Shown: positions 46,035 to 55,253, counted from the first letter of the stretch. The stretch is DNA of 64,000 nt from an uncultured Alphaproteobacteria bacterium (GCA_944392255.1 CALXVY010000001.1:1-64000); one strand, 5' to 3'. Translations and numbers: made by a program. The notes: generated by a model not told the origin, from the letters alone.

Positions 46035-47144
46035 TTAACCATCTTCCAAATGAAGCAATACCGAAACACTGATAAGCACAGCTACCAAGGTTGGCGTGCA
46101 TACGGCTAAAAATGCCGGAATTGTTCCATTTAAACCAAAAGCATAAATGAGTTGAGACATAAAATAAACAATGAAACCTGTAGTAATACCACCTACAATC
46201 AAAAACATCACCCCGCCACGACGATTATTGGCACGCAAAGCAAAAAGAGAAGCAACTAAAACCATGGCACAAAGCAAGAAAGGTGAAATAAGCAAAGAAT
46301 AGTAGCGCATCAAATGTTTTTGTGCCGAGAAACCGGCATTTTCATAAAAACGGATAGTATCAGGCAAATTCCAAAAAGAAATAGCATCAGGTTCTACAAA
46401 ATTTTCTTTGATTCTATCTACGGTTAGAGCCGATTTATATTTCATACTGTTCAGAACTTGAGTTGGCTTACCGGCTTCATAGACACGGACATCTTTCAAA
46501 TCAAAATACCCATCATGAAGAATGGCGGCAAAAGCCTCTATGGTTCTCTGCGGTTGAGATTGTCTATCCATCTCTAAGATGCTGACATTGCGCAAAAGCA
46601 AAGAATCTTTACCCTCTTGACGAGCCGATTTTGCCTGCATCACCTGAAAAGTATCTTCATCAACCGCCTCGCGCGTCCACAATCCTTTATCTGAAAACAA
46701 CACGGCATTCGGATTTCTGGTATCAAAACGATAATCGAGCGTTTCATAAATTTCATAAAGACGAGCGGCAATCGGGTTTACCAAAGTAATATTTAAGACG
46801 CCCAAAACAAATACGGCAAATAAAACCGGAGCTAAAAACCCCCAAATAGAAACACCGGCGGCACGAATAATCACAAATTCATTGCTTTTACTCACACGCC
46901 AAAAAGTAACCATTGCCGCAATCATCATTACAAAAGGGAAAACCATATCAATGGTTTTAGGCATTTTTGTCAGGGCAATTTCGAGTAAGAACCAAAAAGT
47001 TACATCTTCGCGACCGGAAGCCTTACGAAGAAGTTCAACCATTTCAAACATCAAAATCACACCAACCACCATCAAGAGGACGGATAAGAAATTGACAACG
47101 ATTTGTTTGGCCAAATAACGACCTAAAATGGACTTAGGGTTCAT
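46035..47144 (-). CDS. lptG: LPS export permease LptG
   Basis: A 369-residue inner-membrane subunit of the LptB2FG exporter, the partner of LptF. The N-terminal ILGRYLAKQIVVNFLSVLL helix, two further helices, a periplasmic jellyroll and three C-terminal helices ending in a short basic/acidic tail all fit. It is separated from lptF by about 12 kb and lies on the opposite strand, whereas the two are adjacent in most proteobacteria. The neighbours nth and cysK have no related role. Confidence 0.9.
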   Translation of the reverse strand: MNPKSILGRYLAKQIVVNFLSVLLMVVGVILMFEMVELLRKASGREDVTFWFLLEIALTKMPKTIDMVFPFVMMIAAMVTFWRVSKSNEFVIIRAAGVSIWGFLAPVLFAVFVLGVLNITLVNPIAARLYEIYETLDYRFDTRNPNAVLFSDKGLWTREAVDEDTFQVMQAKSARQEGKDSLLLRNVSILEMDRQSQPQRTIEAFAAILHDGYFDLKDVRVYEAGKPTQVLNSMKYKSALTVDRIKENFVEPDAISFWNLPDTIRFYENAGFSAQKHLMRYYSLLISPFLLCAMVLVASLFALRANNRRGGVMFLIVGGITTGFIVYFMSQLIYAFGLNGTIPAFLAVCTPTLVAVLISVSVLLHLEDG

Positions 47145-47214
47145 TGAATTAATCTTTTAACAGTTAATATTAACGACAAAATATATCATGATACATAAAA
47201 TATCAAACTAAAAA

Positions 47215-48141
47215 TTAACAAGAAAGCATGGAAAGATAACGTTCCACACTATCGGGCAAAATGATGACAATATTTTTACCCTTCATTTCCGGACGCTGTC
47301 CGAGTTTAACTGCAGCAGCCACGGCAGCTCCGGCAGAAAGTCCAGCAGAAACACCTTCTTGTATACCGAGTTGTTTAGAGAAAAACTCAGCATCTTCATC
47401 GGTTATATCCATCACTTCATTAACCAAAGATTTGTCATAAAATTCAGGCACAAAACCAGCGCCAATTCCAGGGATTTTATGTGCACCAGCTTGTCCTCCA
47501 TTCAAAACCGCACTGGAAGCTGGTTCAACGGCAACCACATAAAAATCCGGATTATAAGTACGCAAAGTAGAAGCAATGCCGGTTAAAGTACCGGAAGTTC
47601 CAACCGAGCAGACAAACGCATCAACTTCGCCGGCTGTATCTTCAATAATTTCAATACTGGTGGTAAAACGATGCGCATCAGGATTTGCTTGATTTGAAAA
47701 TTGACGCAAGAGAATAACATTCTCATTTTTTTCAGCCAACATATCAGCTTTGGCAATTGCGCCTTGCATACCATCTTCTGCGGGGGTCAAAATGACCTCA
47801 GCACCAAAGTGACGCATCAACATAATACGTTCTTTGGTCATATTTTCCGGCATGGTAATAACAAGCTTATACCCTTTGGCGGCGCAAATTCCAGCCAAAC
47901 CGATACCGGTATTTCCGCTTGTAGCCTCAACAAAAACGGTTTCATCGGTAATTTTATGAGTTTTTTCGGCTTGCTCTATCATATTCAAAGCCACACGATC
48001 TTTAATGGAAAAAAGTGGATTTAAAAATTCGCATTTTGCCAAAAGATGCGCTTTGACATGAAAATGTTTTGCCAAGCGAGAAAGCCTTAACATAGGCGTT
48101 TTTCCGACGAGTTCGGTAACTGAATTATAAATTTTTTTCAT
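47215..48141 (-). CDS. cysK: Cysteine synthase A
   Basis: A 308-residue PLP enzyme that makes cysteine from O-acetylserine and sulfide. The cofactor lysine is in LFSIKDRVALN, the substrate loop is EATSGNTGIGLA, and the PLP-phosphate glycine motif is seen in VGTSGTLTGI. Length is typical. It is a single gene on the minus strand. A perfect 12-base palindrome (GTTAATATTAAC) lies between it and lptG, about 45 bases past its stop; its role is unknown. Confidence 0.93.
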   Translation of the reverse strand: MKKIYNSVTELVGKTPMLRLSRLAKHFHVKAHLLAKCEFLNPLFSIKDRVALNMIEQAEKTHKITDETVFVEATSGNTGIGLAGICAAKGYKLVITMPENMTKERIMLMRHFGAEVILTPAEDGMQGAIAKADMLAEKNENVILLRQFSNQANPDAHRFTTSIEIIEDTAGEVDAFVCSVGTSGTLTGIASTLRTYNPDFYVVAVEPASSAVLNGGQAGAHKIPGIGAGFVPEFYDKSLVNEVMDITDEDAEFFSKQLGIQEGVSAGLSAGAAVAAAVKLGQRPEMKGKNIVIILPDSVERYLSMLSC

Positions 48142-48251
48142 AACATAACCTCAAAACCATTCTAAGATGTTCATAAAAGGCAATTTATACTTTTATTAGG
48201 ATTAACATTGAACTACTATTAACACAAGTTTTAAAAACATAAAATAAAGAA

Positions 48252-48806
48252 ATGAATAAAAAACTAAAAATAATTTTAAGTTTACTAATATTTTTCTCAT
48301 CGGTTCAAACCGGACAAGCTGCCAGTTTGGATGAGATTTATCGTGACATAGTGAGAGATGACAATAGTGGCTATTTACCTATTTTTGTCAGAAACCGCAA
48401 TCGTCCGGAATTATTATTTGAAGACAAACTTCCCAAAGAAGAAATAAAAACAGAAAAAAAACAAGAACAGCCGATAGTCAAACTCATTGATGAAAGAAAA
48501 ATAAAACAAGATGCCATCAAAGCTGAAGAAGAAAGATGGCAAAACACCATAAAAGCCATTCAAACCAACAATTTTACGGCTAAAGAATTAAAAATTTTAG
48601 ATAAATATGTTGCAAAAGACAATGCCAAAGCCGTAGAGATAAAAGCTTGGATGTTAGCTAAAGGACATGGCGTAAAACCAAATTTGGTTGAATCTTTTTT
48701 ACTTTATCGCAAAGCTGAAAAACTTGGCGTAAAAGATGCCAGAAAAAATGCCGCGCAAGTTTATCGCACCATGAACCGCGACCAAAGAGAAAGTTTAGCA
48801 AAATAA
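48252..48806 (+). CDS. Exported hypothetical protein with a Sel1-like repeat
   Basis: A 184-residue protein with a clear signal peptide (KKLKIILSLLIFFSSVQTGQA, cleavage after QAA). A charged linker (about 60-100) follows. The C-terminal helical part, KAVEIKAWMLAKGHGVKPN followed by ESFLLYRKAEKLG, looks like one Sel1/TPR-type repeat. Probably periplasmic. No binding partner is suggested by the neighbours (cysK, a Nudix gene). Confidence 0.7.
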   Translation: MNKKLKIILSLLIFFSSVQTGQAASLDEIYRDIVRDDNSGYLPIFVRNRNRPELLFEDKLPKEEIKTEKKQEQPIVKLIDERKIKQDAIKAEEERWQNTIKAIQTNNFTAKELKILDKYVAKDNAKAVEIKAWMLAKGHGVKPNLVESFLLYRKAEKLGVKDARKNAAQVYRTMNRDQRESLAK

Positions 48807-48809
48807 ACG

Positions 48810-49307
48810 TTATTTATTTCCAGCAAACAAATTTTGCACCGCCAACCAATGGGTATAATTAATTTTGACCTTTTGTGAAAGAATATCTTGAACATTCACC
48901 CATTCGGCTTTGCCATTTTCTGGTGTCTTCCATAAATTTTGATTTGTTTCAAAACCATAAGAAGAAGCATCATAAACAATAAACATCTGTTCATAAATGC
49001 AATAAACACCATTAGGTTTAGCATCATCGGCAAAATAATTAATGGTTTGAGAAAACTCTTTCATGCCATAATCAAGCATAAAATCTATACCTGTTTCTTC
49101 ATAGAGTTTGCGATACAAACAATCTCTAAAATCTTCTCTTCTACTAATAGAACCACCTGGAAATTCCGGTAAATCCACTTGTGGCGGATAAGTTAGTAAA
49201 ACTTTATCATCTTTAAGCAATATGGCAAAATAACCTTTTTGGTGCGTAGGAATAATATCTTCACCATATTTTTGTTTACCATATCTGTCAAAATACATAT
49301 TATTCAT
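48810..49307 (-). CDS. Nudix hydrolase family protein with a degenerate box
   Basis: A 165-residue Nudix-fold protein. The box starts at GGSISRRE and reaches EETGI with correct spacing, but the conserved RE is RK. One of the glutamates that normally bind metal is therefore a lysine. It may have altered activity or bind a ligand without hydrolysis. It overlaps the gmk stop by 8 bases, so yicC, gmk and this gene form one operon. Substrate unknown. Confidence 0.8.
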   Translation of the reverse strand: MNNMYFDRYGKQKYGEDIIPTHQKGYFAILLKDDKVLLTYPPQVDLPEFPGGSISRREDFRDCLYRKLYEETGIDFMLDYGMKEFSQTINYFADDAKPNGVYCIYEQMFIVYDASSYGFETNQNLWKTPENGKAEWVNVQDILSQKVKINYTHWLAVQNLFAGNK

Positions 49308-49965
49308 GAGCAGAAGCTTCTTTGATAAGTTCGTTTACAAAATCATCTAAACCGGTTTGGCGCACGCGTTTCATACGTTCTCCTGAGATAATCTTTTGCA
49401 CTTTGGCAATGGTTTCTTCCACATCGACATTAACAATCACATAATCAAACTCTTTCCAGTGGCTCATTTTATCCAAAACCATTCCCATACGCTTATTAAT
49501 TTGCTCTTGGCTGTCGGTTGCACGATGTTCCAAACGTTCACGCAAATCATGAATAGAAGGGGGCAAAAGGTAAATTGTTACCACATCATTTGGAGCTTTT
49601 TGACGCATTTGTCGCGCACCGACCCAATCCATATCAAAAAGCACGTCTTCTCCCACATTCAAAAAGCTATCAACTTCCGAGCGCAAAGTTCCGTACCTAT
49701 TGCCATATTGAGAATCAACACATTCATAAAAAGCATCATCTTTCATATATTGATTATATTGTTCATCAGAAATGAAATAATAATCCACTCCGTCAACTTC
49801 GCCTTCTCTTTTGGCGCGAGTTGTTACCGAAACCGAAAATTTGATATTAGGGTCACGTTTCAAAATTTCTTTAGCAATCGTTCCTTTACCAACACCGGAA
49901 GGACCTTCAATAATAAACATGGCACCGCGGCGAACTTGTCTCAATTTTTCAATAATGGCATTCAT
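49300..49965 (-). CDS. gmk: Guanylate kinase
   Basis: A 221-residue kinase converting GMP to GDP with ATP. Walker A IEGPSGVGKGTIAKEIL, the GMP-binding SVTTRAKREGEVDGVDYYF and a lid arginine region (LRERLEHRATDSQEQI) are all present. It follows yicC by 11 bases, the conserved alphaproteobacterial pairing, and overlaps the Nudix gene. Confidence 0.96.
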   Translation of the reverse strand: MNAIIEKLRQVRRGAMFIIEGPSGVGKGTIAKEILKRDPNIKFSVSVTTRAKREGEVDGVDYYFISDEQYNQYMKDDAFYECVDSQYGNRYGTLRSEVDSFLNVGEDVLFDMDWVGARQMRQKAPNDVVTIYLLPPSIHDLRERLEHRATDSQEQINKRMGMVLDKMSHWKEFDYVIVNVDVEETIAKVQKIISGERMKRVRQTGLDDFVNELIKEASAHE

Positions 49966-49976
49966 ATCATTTCTCT

Positions 49977-50885
49977 CTATTCAATATTTTGTACTTGCTC
50001 TCTGAATTGTTCTATTAAAGTTTTTAAATCCATTCCATAATTTGTCAATTCAATATCGCAAGATTTTGAACATGTTGTATTAGCTTCACGATTAAGTTCC
50101 TGACACAAAAAGTCTAGTCTGCGACCAACCGGCTCATTCAAAGCGAGTAAATTTTGTGCTGTTGCAATATGGGCTTTCAGGCGATCAACTTCTTCTTGAA
50201 TATCCGCTTTGGCAACATACATAGCCACTTCTTGCGCCAGTCTGTCTTCTGAAACCGGATTTGTCGGATCAAGAAGCAAATCAATTTGTGCTTGCAAACG
50301 CGCTTTAAGTTTTTCTGGTTGCGTTTTAGCAAAAGCATCAACTTTGGCAACAATTGAGGAGATATTTTGCAAAATATCCATCAAAGCTTGTTTGATTTTC
50401 TCGCCTTCTTCTTTTCTGTCGTGCTGTAGTTTTTGGCAAGTTTCTTCAAAGCTTGCAAGCAAAGACTTAACCAACATATCTGTTTCTTCTTCATTCAAAG
50501 AAACATCTTCGGTTTCACACACGCCTTTAATAGCCAATAATTCAGAAGTTGTCGGTTTTTGCAAAACATCAATATGCGCTTGATATAACTCGATTGCTTT
50601 TGCAGTCAGAGATTGGAGTAAATCTTCATTAATTTTTAGTTGTTGATTTGCAACATTTGAAGACAAATCCAAATAAAGAGAAAAACTACCGCGTGCAAAA
50701 TATTTCATTAAAATATTTTTACAAGGTAAAGCCAAGGCGCTATCAAGCCAAGCCGGAACTTTCATTTTAATATCAATGGCTTTGTTGTTCACGCTTTTCA
50801 CTTCCCAAAACCAAGTAAAACTCATTTTATCAAATTGAAATTCGTCATTTTTACGAGAAAAACCGGTCATACTTGCAATTGTCAA
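49977..50885 (-). CDS. yicC: YicC-family endoribonuclease
   Basis: A 302-residue YicC/YloC-type protein; the family is known as an RNA endonuclease involved in small-RNA turnover. The N-terminal ASMTGFSRK and VKSVNNKAIDIKMKVP segments and the C-terminal LDFLCQELNREANTTCSKS block are diagnostic. First gene of a yicC-gmk-Nudix operon. A good AAGGAG lies upstream of the start on the minus strand. Confidence 0.93.
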   Translation of the reverse strand: MTIASMTGFSRKNDEFQFDKMSFTWFWEVKSVNNKAIDIKMKVPAWLDSALALPCKNILMKYFARGSFSLYLDLSSNVANQQLKINEDLLQSLTAKAIELYQAHIDVLQKPTTSELLAIKGVCETEDVSLNEEETDMLVKSLLASFEETCQKLQHDRKEEGEKIKQALMDILQNISSIVAKVDAFAKTQPEKLKARLQAQIDLLLDPTNPVSEDRLAQEVAMYVAKADIQEEVDRLKAHIATAQNLLALNEPVGRRLDFLCQELNREANTTCSKSCDIELTNYGMDLKTLIEQFREQVQNIE

Positions 50886-50965
50886 AGCAACCTCCTTAAA
50901 CTTTTTATTAGCATTTACTTATTATAATTTCCAATCGTTAATACTAATTTAAGGAAAAAAACAAA

Positions 50966-51856
50966 ATGCAAAACCGCAATTTAAATATTTTAATAACCGG
51001 AGCATCTTCCGGTATTGGTGAAGCTTTGGCAATATACTATGCCCAAACCAGAGCCAAAAATTTATTTATCTGCGGAAGAAATCCCGACCGGCTTAAGATT
51101 GTAGAAAACAAATGTCGCAACTTTGGTAGTGTTGTCTATAGTAAAATTGTTGATGTAACAGATAAAGAAACCATGTTAGAGTGGATAAAAGAATGTAATA
51201 ACATTGCCGAATTAAACTTAGTGATTGCCAATGCCGGTATTGGCGTAATAAACGAAACCAATCAGGCAATTTATGATACGTTTAATACCAACGTCAATGG
51301 TGTATTGAACACTGTTTTGCCAACCATAGACATTTATAAAAATAATATTATTAAAGCCAAAAAAGAAACCTCTTCTTTAGACCGCTTCATCACCAATATG
51401 AAAAACAAAAAGCAAGCCTTTTATATCCCCTTCTGGGATAAAATTCGCTTAGGCCAAAAAGGCAACGAGTTTTATCATTTACATAATCATAGCATTGCCA
51501 TTGTCAGCTCCATTGCCGGTTACCATGGTTTGGCAACCTGTCCGGCTTATAGCGCAACAAAAGCCTGCGTCAAAGCTTGGGGAGAAGCTTTGCGCGTAAA
51601 ACTCCGTCCTTCTGGAATTAATGTCAGCATCATCTGCCCCGGATTTGTTCGCTCACGCATCACCGATAAAAACACTTGCCCCATGCCTTTTTTCATGGAA
51701 GGAGAACAAGCCGCAAAAATCATTGCCGATGGTATAGCTAAAAACAAAGGTATCATTGCTTTTCCATGGCAACTTAGATTCGCCACTTGGCTGGTTTCCA
51801 TTTTGCCCAATTGGCTGAGTGATAAAATCTATGCTAAATTACCAGATAAAGCCTAA
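50966..51856 (+). CDS. Short-chain dehydrogenase/reductase
   Basis: A 296-residue NAD(P)-dependent oxidoreductase of the SDR family. It has TGASSGIGEALA for cofactor binding, NAG in VIANAGIG, and catalytic Ser plus YSATK (SSIAGYHG, then AYSATKACVKAW). It is longer than a classical SDR because of an insertion near 125-160. Substrate unknown; it lies between yicC and a polysaccharide gene, which hints at envelope or lipid metabolism but is not decisive. Confidence 0.87.
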   Translation: MQNRNLNILITGASSGIGEALAIYYAQTRAKNLFICGRNPDRLKIVENKCRNFGSVVYSKIVDVTDKETMLEWIKECNNIAELNLVIANAGIGVINETNQAIYDTFNTNVNGVLNTVLPTIDIYKNNIIKAKKETSSLDRFITNMKNKKQAFYIPFWDKIRLGQKGNEFYHLHNHSIAIVSSIAGYHGLATCPAYSATKACVKAWGEALRVKLRPSGINVSIICPGFVRSRITDKNTCPMPFFMEGEQAAKIIADGIAKNKGIIAFPWQLRFATWLVSILPNWLSDKIYAKLPDKA

Positions 51857-51858
51857 AG

Positions 51859-51885
51859 AAAAAGCGGAGATTTTCTCCGCTTTTT
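51859..51885. terminator. Terminator between the SDR and the KpsC-like gene
   Basis: A 12-bp stem (51859-51870 with 51874-51885) with a 3-base loop lies between two convergent genes, with A and T runs at its edges. Confidence 0.85.
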
Positions 51886-51886
51886 C

Positions 51887-53071
51887 CTAAAAATCAGCCC
51901 TAATATTATTTTCCTTAAAATATTGATTGCGACATTCAAACAAATAATCCACCGCTTCATCAATTGAACAAGCTTTTTGAGTTTTTGGATTAACATAATG
52001 AGAATACCATACATAACTATAATAAAAAAGCTCTTCTAATGTCCTTCTTTTAGCGCGACGTTTTTTAAGTTCTGGTGTTTGAAACCACGGGTGTCTGTCG
52101 ATAGTCACACCCCAACCGGCATAAAATGGTGTTCCATAGGTTATCACCTCTTTACCACACATCAAAGCTTCAAAGCCCATACCAGAAGACCAAACATACA
52201 CTTTATCTACATTTTTTAAAACAACAATCGGATTAATATTTTCTGCAAATAAAATTACATTCGGATAATGTGTATTATCCAAAGAATAAAATCCCTTTGC
52301 CCGTTTTTTTCTTTGAACCAAAGCATCTGGATGAACTTTCACAAAAATCAAACTATTAGGATTTTCTTTAACAGCATCGAAAAGCATTCTATCAAAATCT
52401 TTTTGCTTACCATTTCCGCCAAAAATAATTGAATAATCTCCGAAAGATTGGTCAATTATTAAAACCTTATTTTGTTTTGTTTGCAAAATCTCAGGAATAT
52501 AAATTGGTTGGTGATTATATTTGGTAATATAATTATCAACAATTTTTTGCATAGATTTTTTAGACTGAGCTAAGATTACATCATCTAATTTTTCTTCAGA
52601 ATTAAGTTTTTGTTCCAATCTGGAAATATATGCTCCGCAAAAATGCGTTGCCATATCATCAATCGTAAAAGAGATGGCTGTTCGAGCTTCTTTAGGAGCA
52701 TTCTTGTCGGCCGCTGTTGTTACTGAACGTAAAAAACTATCTTCAGCAATAAAACAACGTTTGTTTTTCAAAATAAAACGAAAAAGGCGGTTCATCCCCC
52801 ATTTGAAACACACATCAGCATCTTTTTTTTGCTCTACTATTGGATTTTTAGGAAAAGCATTTTTAATATATTTACATTCATCATCCTCTAAAGACCAATA
52901 TATTTTTTCATTTGGTAAAATATCAAACTTTTTATCAATATTTTTTTGGGCATATTTCAAAAAAAGTTTAGCACCTTCAATATTAATAATTTTCTTAAAT
53001 TTATTTTTTAGTTTTGTATTAAAAATCAAAATATTAAACAAATAAATAAATTTTAACATCCATATTTTCAT
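51887..53071 (-). CDS. KpsC/capsule-type polysaccharide glycosyltransferase
   Basis: A 394-residue protein of the capsule polysaccharide (KpsC/KpsS-like) family, which adds Kdo or related sugars at the cytoplasmic membrane face. Recognisable features are the Asp/Gly-rich loop VLIIDQSFGDYSIIFGG, the HPDAL motif and the strongly conserved YVWSSGMGFEALMCGKEVITYGTPFYAGWGVT. It lacks the duplicated half of full-length KpsC. No other capsule genes are nearby, so it may act on LPS or another glycan. The start has a good GGAAG site. Confidence 0.82.
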   Translation of the reverse strand: MKIWMLKFIYLFNILIFNTKLKNKFKKIINIEGAKLFLKYAQKNIDKKFDILPNEKIYWSLEDDECKYIKNAFPKNPIVEQKKDADVCFKWGMNRLFRFILKNKRCFIAEDSFLRSVTTAADKNAPKEARTAISFTIDDMATHFCGAYISRLEQKLNSEEKLDDVILAQSKKSMQKIVDNYITKYNHQPIYIPEILQTKQNKVLIIDQSFGDYSIIFGGNGKQKDFDRMLFDAVKENPNSLIFVKVHPDALVQRKKRAKGFYSLDNTHYPNVILFAENINPIVVLKNVDKVYVWSSGMGFEALMCGKEVITYGTPFYAGWGVTIDRHPWFQTPELKKRRAKRRTLEELFYYSYVWYSHYVNPKTQKACSIDEAVDYLFECRNQYFKENNIRADF

Positions 53072-53091
53072 GATTCTTCCTTTCCTGTTAA

Positions 53092-53359
53092 AAACAAAAA
53101 AACCACCTTCGGAAAGGTGGCCGGAGAGTTAAGAAATCATACCCACAGATGTGACCGTTTTTGCCTTTAAATCAAAGATTCTGAACATACGCAAAAACCT
53201 CCCCGACCAATAAATAAAATCGGGGATATAATTATCTGCTCTATATTCATCTGAATATAAAGCAAACTGACGATATATATCCAATACCGCTGTGAGTAGG
53301 GCTTCTTACGACCCCGAACCGTCTCCGGTTCTAATCAACAACACCATTGTTTATTGACT
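53092..53359 (-). ncRNA. Candidate stand-alone structured RNA
   Basis: The gap between two minus-strand genes contains its own promoter (53366-53394) and intrinsic terminator (53098-53122), which define a transcript of about 268 nt without a plausible ORF. In the transcript I see a GAGA-capped AACCG/CGGTT hairpin near the 5' end, then a closing helix CTCACAG/CTGTGGG. That helix encloses three hairpins: an 11-bp GCTTTATATTC arm, CCCCGA/TCGGGG, and GTTTTTGC/GCAAAAAC. It does not show the hallmarks of SRP RNA, RNase P RNA or tmRNA. 6S RNA is possible but not demonstrated. Confidence 0.6.
53098..53122 (-). terminator. Terminator of the candidate RNA
   Basis: On the minus strand a GC-rich stem (GGCCACCTT / AAGGTGGTT type, around 53100-53122) is followed by a long T run. 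It ends the candidate RNA 25 bases before the KpsC-like gene. Confidence 0.8.
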
Positions 53360-53365
53360 GCTTAC

Positions 53366-53394
53366 AATGTAGAAGATTAAAAAAAAGATTTCAA
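53366..53394 (-). promoter_or_regulatory. Promoter of the candidate RNA
   Basis: On the minus strand TTGAAA (53389-53394) and TACATT (53366-53371) are separated by exactly 17 bases, between the AmpG stop and the structured region. Confidence 0.55.
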
Positions 53395-53413
53395 TAAAAT
53401 AAAATCAGGCTTT

Positions 53414-54688
53414 TTATTTTTTTAATTTTTTTTGCAAATAAAACAAAATCAAAAGCCCCGGAAGCGCCATTAATGTAGTTATAATAAAGAACATACTCCA
53501 TCCCGTCACTTTGACCAGCGCGCCGGAAGTTGAAGCCAGTAAATCTCTTGCCAAAGACATAAAAGAAGAAAGAAGCGCATATTGCGTTGCCGTATACGCT
53601 GTATTACAAAGAGAAGAAATATAAGCCACAAACGCAGTTGTGCTCATTCCTCCGGCCAAATTATCGAGAGAAACTGTCCCCATTAGCAAATATAAATCAT
53701 TACCGGCATGAGCCTGCCAAACATACATCAAAGTTGTCAAACCTTGAAGAATGCTTCCGAGATACAAACTTTTAACAATACCGAAACGATTAACAATCAC
53801 TCCACCCAAAATTCCGCCGATAATTGTTGCCGCCATACCATAAAACTTAGTAACAAAAGCAATCTGCCCTTTAGTAAAGCCCATTGCATCATAAAAAGGC
53901 ATAGTCATCGGCACCATATAGGCATCGCAAAGCTTATAAAACATTACAAAAAGCAAAACCACAAACCAAGACGGACGGGTGATAAAATCAGCTATCGGAC
54001 TTTTAATCGCCGTTTGATAAAAGTTTTTCAATCTTTGGATAAAACTACCTTCAAATTTAAGTTTCTGCTCTTTACTTTTCTGTGGTTCACGTGAACATAA
54101 AATCGTTACCACACCCAAAACAGCACCCAAAGCCATGCAAACATAAACTTCATTCCATGTTAAAATGGTTGCTAAAAGTAAAGCCACAGCACCTGAGAAA
54201 ACCGAACCTATACGATATCCCAAAATAAACATGGCCGTACCCGCCGCTTGGTCACGATTATCAAAACTCTCCACACGATAAGCATCAAGAACAATATCTT
54301 GCGTAGCCGAAGCAAAAACGGTTAAAAGAGCCAAAAACATCATCAAATAAACCGATTGTGCCGGCTCGACCGAAGCCATACTTAAAATGGCTAAAAGCAA
54401 AAATATTTGCGAAAAAACGGCCCAACCGCGACGACGCCCGAGTTTTGAAAATAAAGGAATATTAAATCTATCCACCAGAGGCGACCAGAGCCATTTGAAA
54501 CTATACGGCGTTTTAACCAAAGAAAACAGGCCAATCATCTCAAGCCCGACGCCGGAATCTGTCAACCACAGAGCCAAAGTCCCGCTTACAAGTAAAAACG
54601 GAAAACCGCTGGAAAAACCCAAGCCAATCATTGTCAGCATGCGCCAATCAAAATAAACAGCTAAAGAATTTTTCCAATTTTGAATCAT
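53414..54688 (-). CDS. AmpG-like muropeptide permease (MFS)
   Basis: A 424-residue major facilitator transporter with about 12-14 helices, resembling AmpG, which brings anhydro-muropeptides into the cytoplasm for cell-wall recycling. Supporting stretches are the start GLGFSSGFPFLLVSGTLALWL and TPYSFKWLWSPLVDR with ATQDIVLDAYRVE, all typical of AmpG. I chose the ATG at 54688 because GAGG lies upstream and the family pattern follows. A start at 54718 has no ribosome site. mltA, which makes the substrate, is in the same window. Confidence 0.88.
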   Translation of the reverse strand: MIQNWKNSLAVYFDWRMLTMIGLGFSSGFPFLLVSGTLALWLTDSGVGLEMIGLFSLVKTPYSFKWLWSPLVDRFNIPLFSKLGRRRGWAVFSQIFLLLAILSMASVEPAQSVYLMMFLALLTVFASATQDIVLDAYRVESFDNRDQAAGTAMFILGYRIGSVFSGAVALLLATILTWNEVYVCMALGAVLGVVTILCSREPQKSKEQKLKFEGSFIQRLKNFYQTAIKSPIADFITRPSWFVVLLFVMFYKLCDAYMVPMTMPFYDAMGFTKGQIAFVTKFYGMAATIIGGILGGVIVNRFGIVKSLYLGSILQGLTTLMYVWQAHAGNDLYLLMGTVSLDNLAGGMSTTAFVAYISSLCNTAYTATQYALLSSFMSLARDLLASTSGALVKVTGWSMFFIITTLMALPGLLILFYLQKKLKK

Positions 54689-54736
54689 ATTAACTACCTC
54701 TAAACTCAAACATAACATTAAGATGTTAAATAAATC

Positions 54737-54767
54737 ATAATGGCCGATTATAAAAATCGGCCATTAT
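54737..54767. terminator. Palindrome after secB, possible terminator
   Basis: A perfect 12-bp stem (54737-54748 with 54756-54767) lies 19 bases after the secB stop on the minus strand and before the AmpG start. It has no clear T run, so it may be a weak terminator or a protein-binding palindrome. Confidence 0.5.
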
Positions 54768-54785
54768 AAAAACACTGTATTTAAA

Positions 54786-55253
54786 CTAATTTTTTTGTTG
54801 TGCTGCGTGTTTTTTAGCTTGGAACAATGCAGCAAAATCAATCGGGTTCAACATAAACGGTGGCAAACCGGCCTCTGTTAAAGAGGTTGTAATAACTTGA
54901 CGTGCAAAAGGAAACAAGAGTCTTGGAATTTCAATCATCAAAACAGGCTCAATATGTTCTTGCGGAATATTAAGCTGAACGACAGCCGAATAAGTTAATT
55001 CAATAATAAAAAACTTTTTATCTTCCGCATCACCATTAATGGTAAAAACCAAATCCACATTAAAATAATTTTCTTCCAAAGGGCGAGCATTAACATCGAC
55101 ATTAACATTCACATCAGGATTTTTCTTAATTTCTTTAAAAATTTCCGGAGCATAAGGAATTTCTAAAGAAAAATCTTTAATATATTGATTATTTATCACA
55201 ATAGCCGGCAATTGTTGTTTGTTTTCATTTTGCGGCTGATTATCTTGTTGCAT
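54786..55253 (-). CDS. secB: Export chaperone SecB
   Basis: A 155-residue tetrameric chaperone that keeps preproteins unfolded for SecA. The conserved strands (INNQYIKDFSLEIPYAPEIF and LLFPFARQVITTSLTEAGLPP) and the C-terminal LNPIDFAALF are present. It lies divergent from the Tim44-like gene, as in the conserved alphaproteobacterial block. A GAGG precedes the ATG. Confidence 0.96.
   Translation of the reverse strand: MQQDNQPQNENKQQLPAIVINNQYIKDFSLEIPYAPEIFKEIKKNPDVNVNVDVNARPLEENYFNVDLVFTINGDAEDKKFFIIELTYSAVVQLNIPQEHIEPVLMIEIPRLLFPFARQVITTSLTEAGLPPFMLNPIDFAALFQAKKHAAQQKN

Noticed and set aside
53092-53359. tmRNA, SRP RNA or RNase P RNA in the structured gap
   Set aside because: No tag-peptide frame or T-loop, no GGAAGGAAGCA-type SRP loop, and no RNase P core motifs (GAGGAAAGTCC, ACAGAA) were visible.
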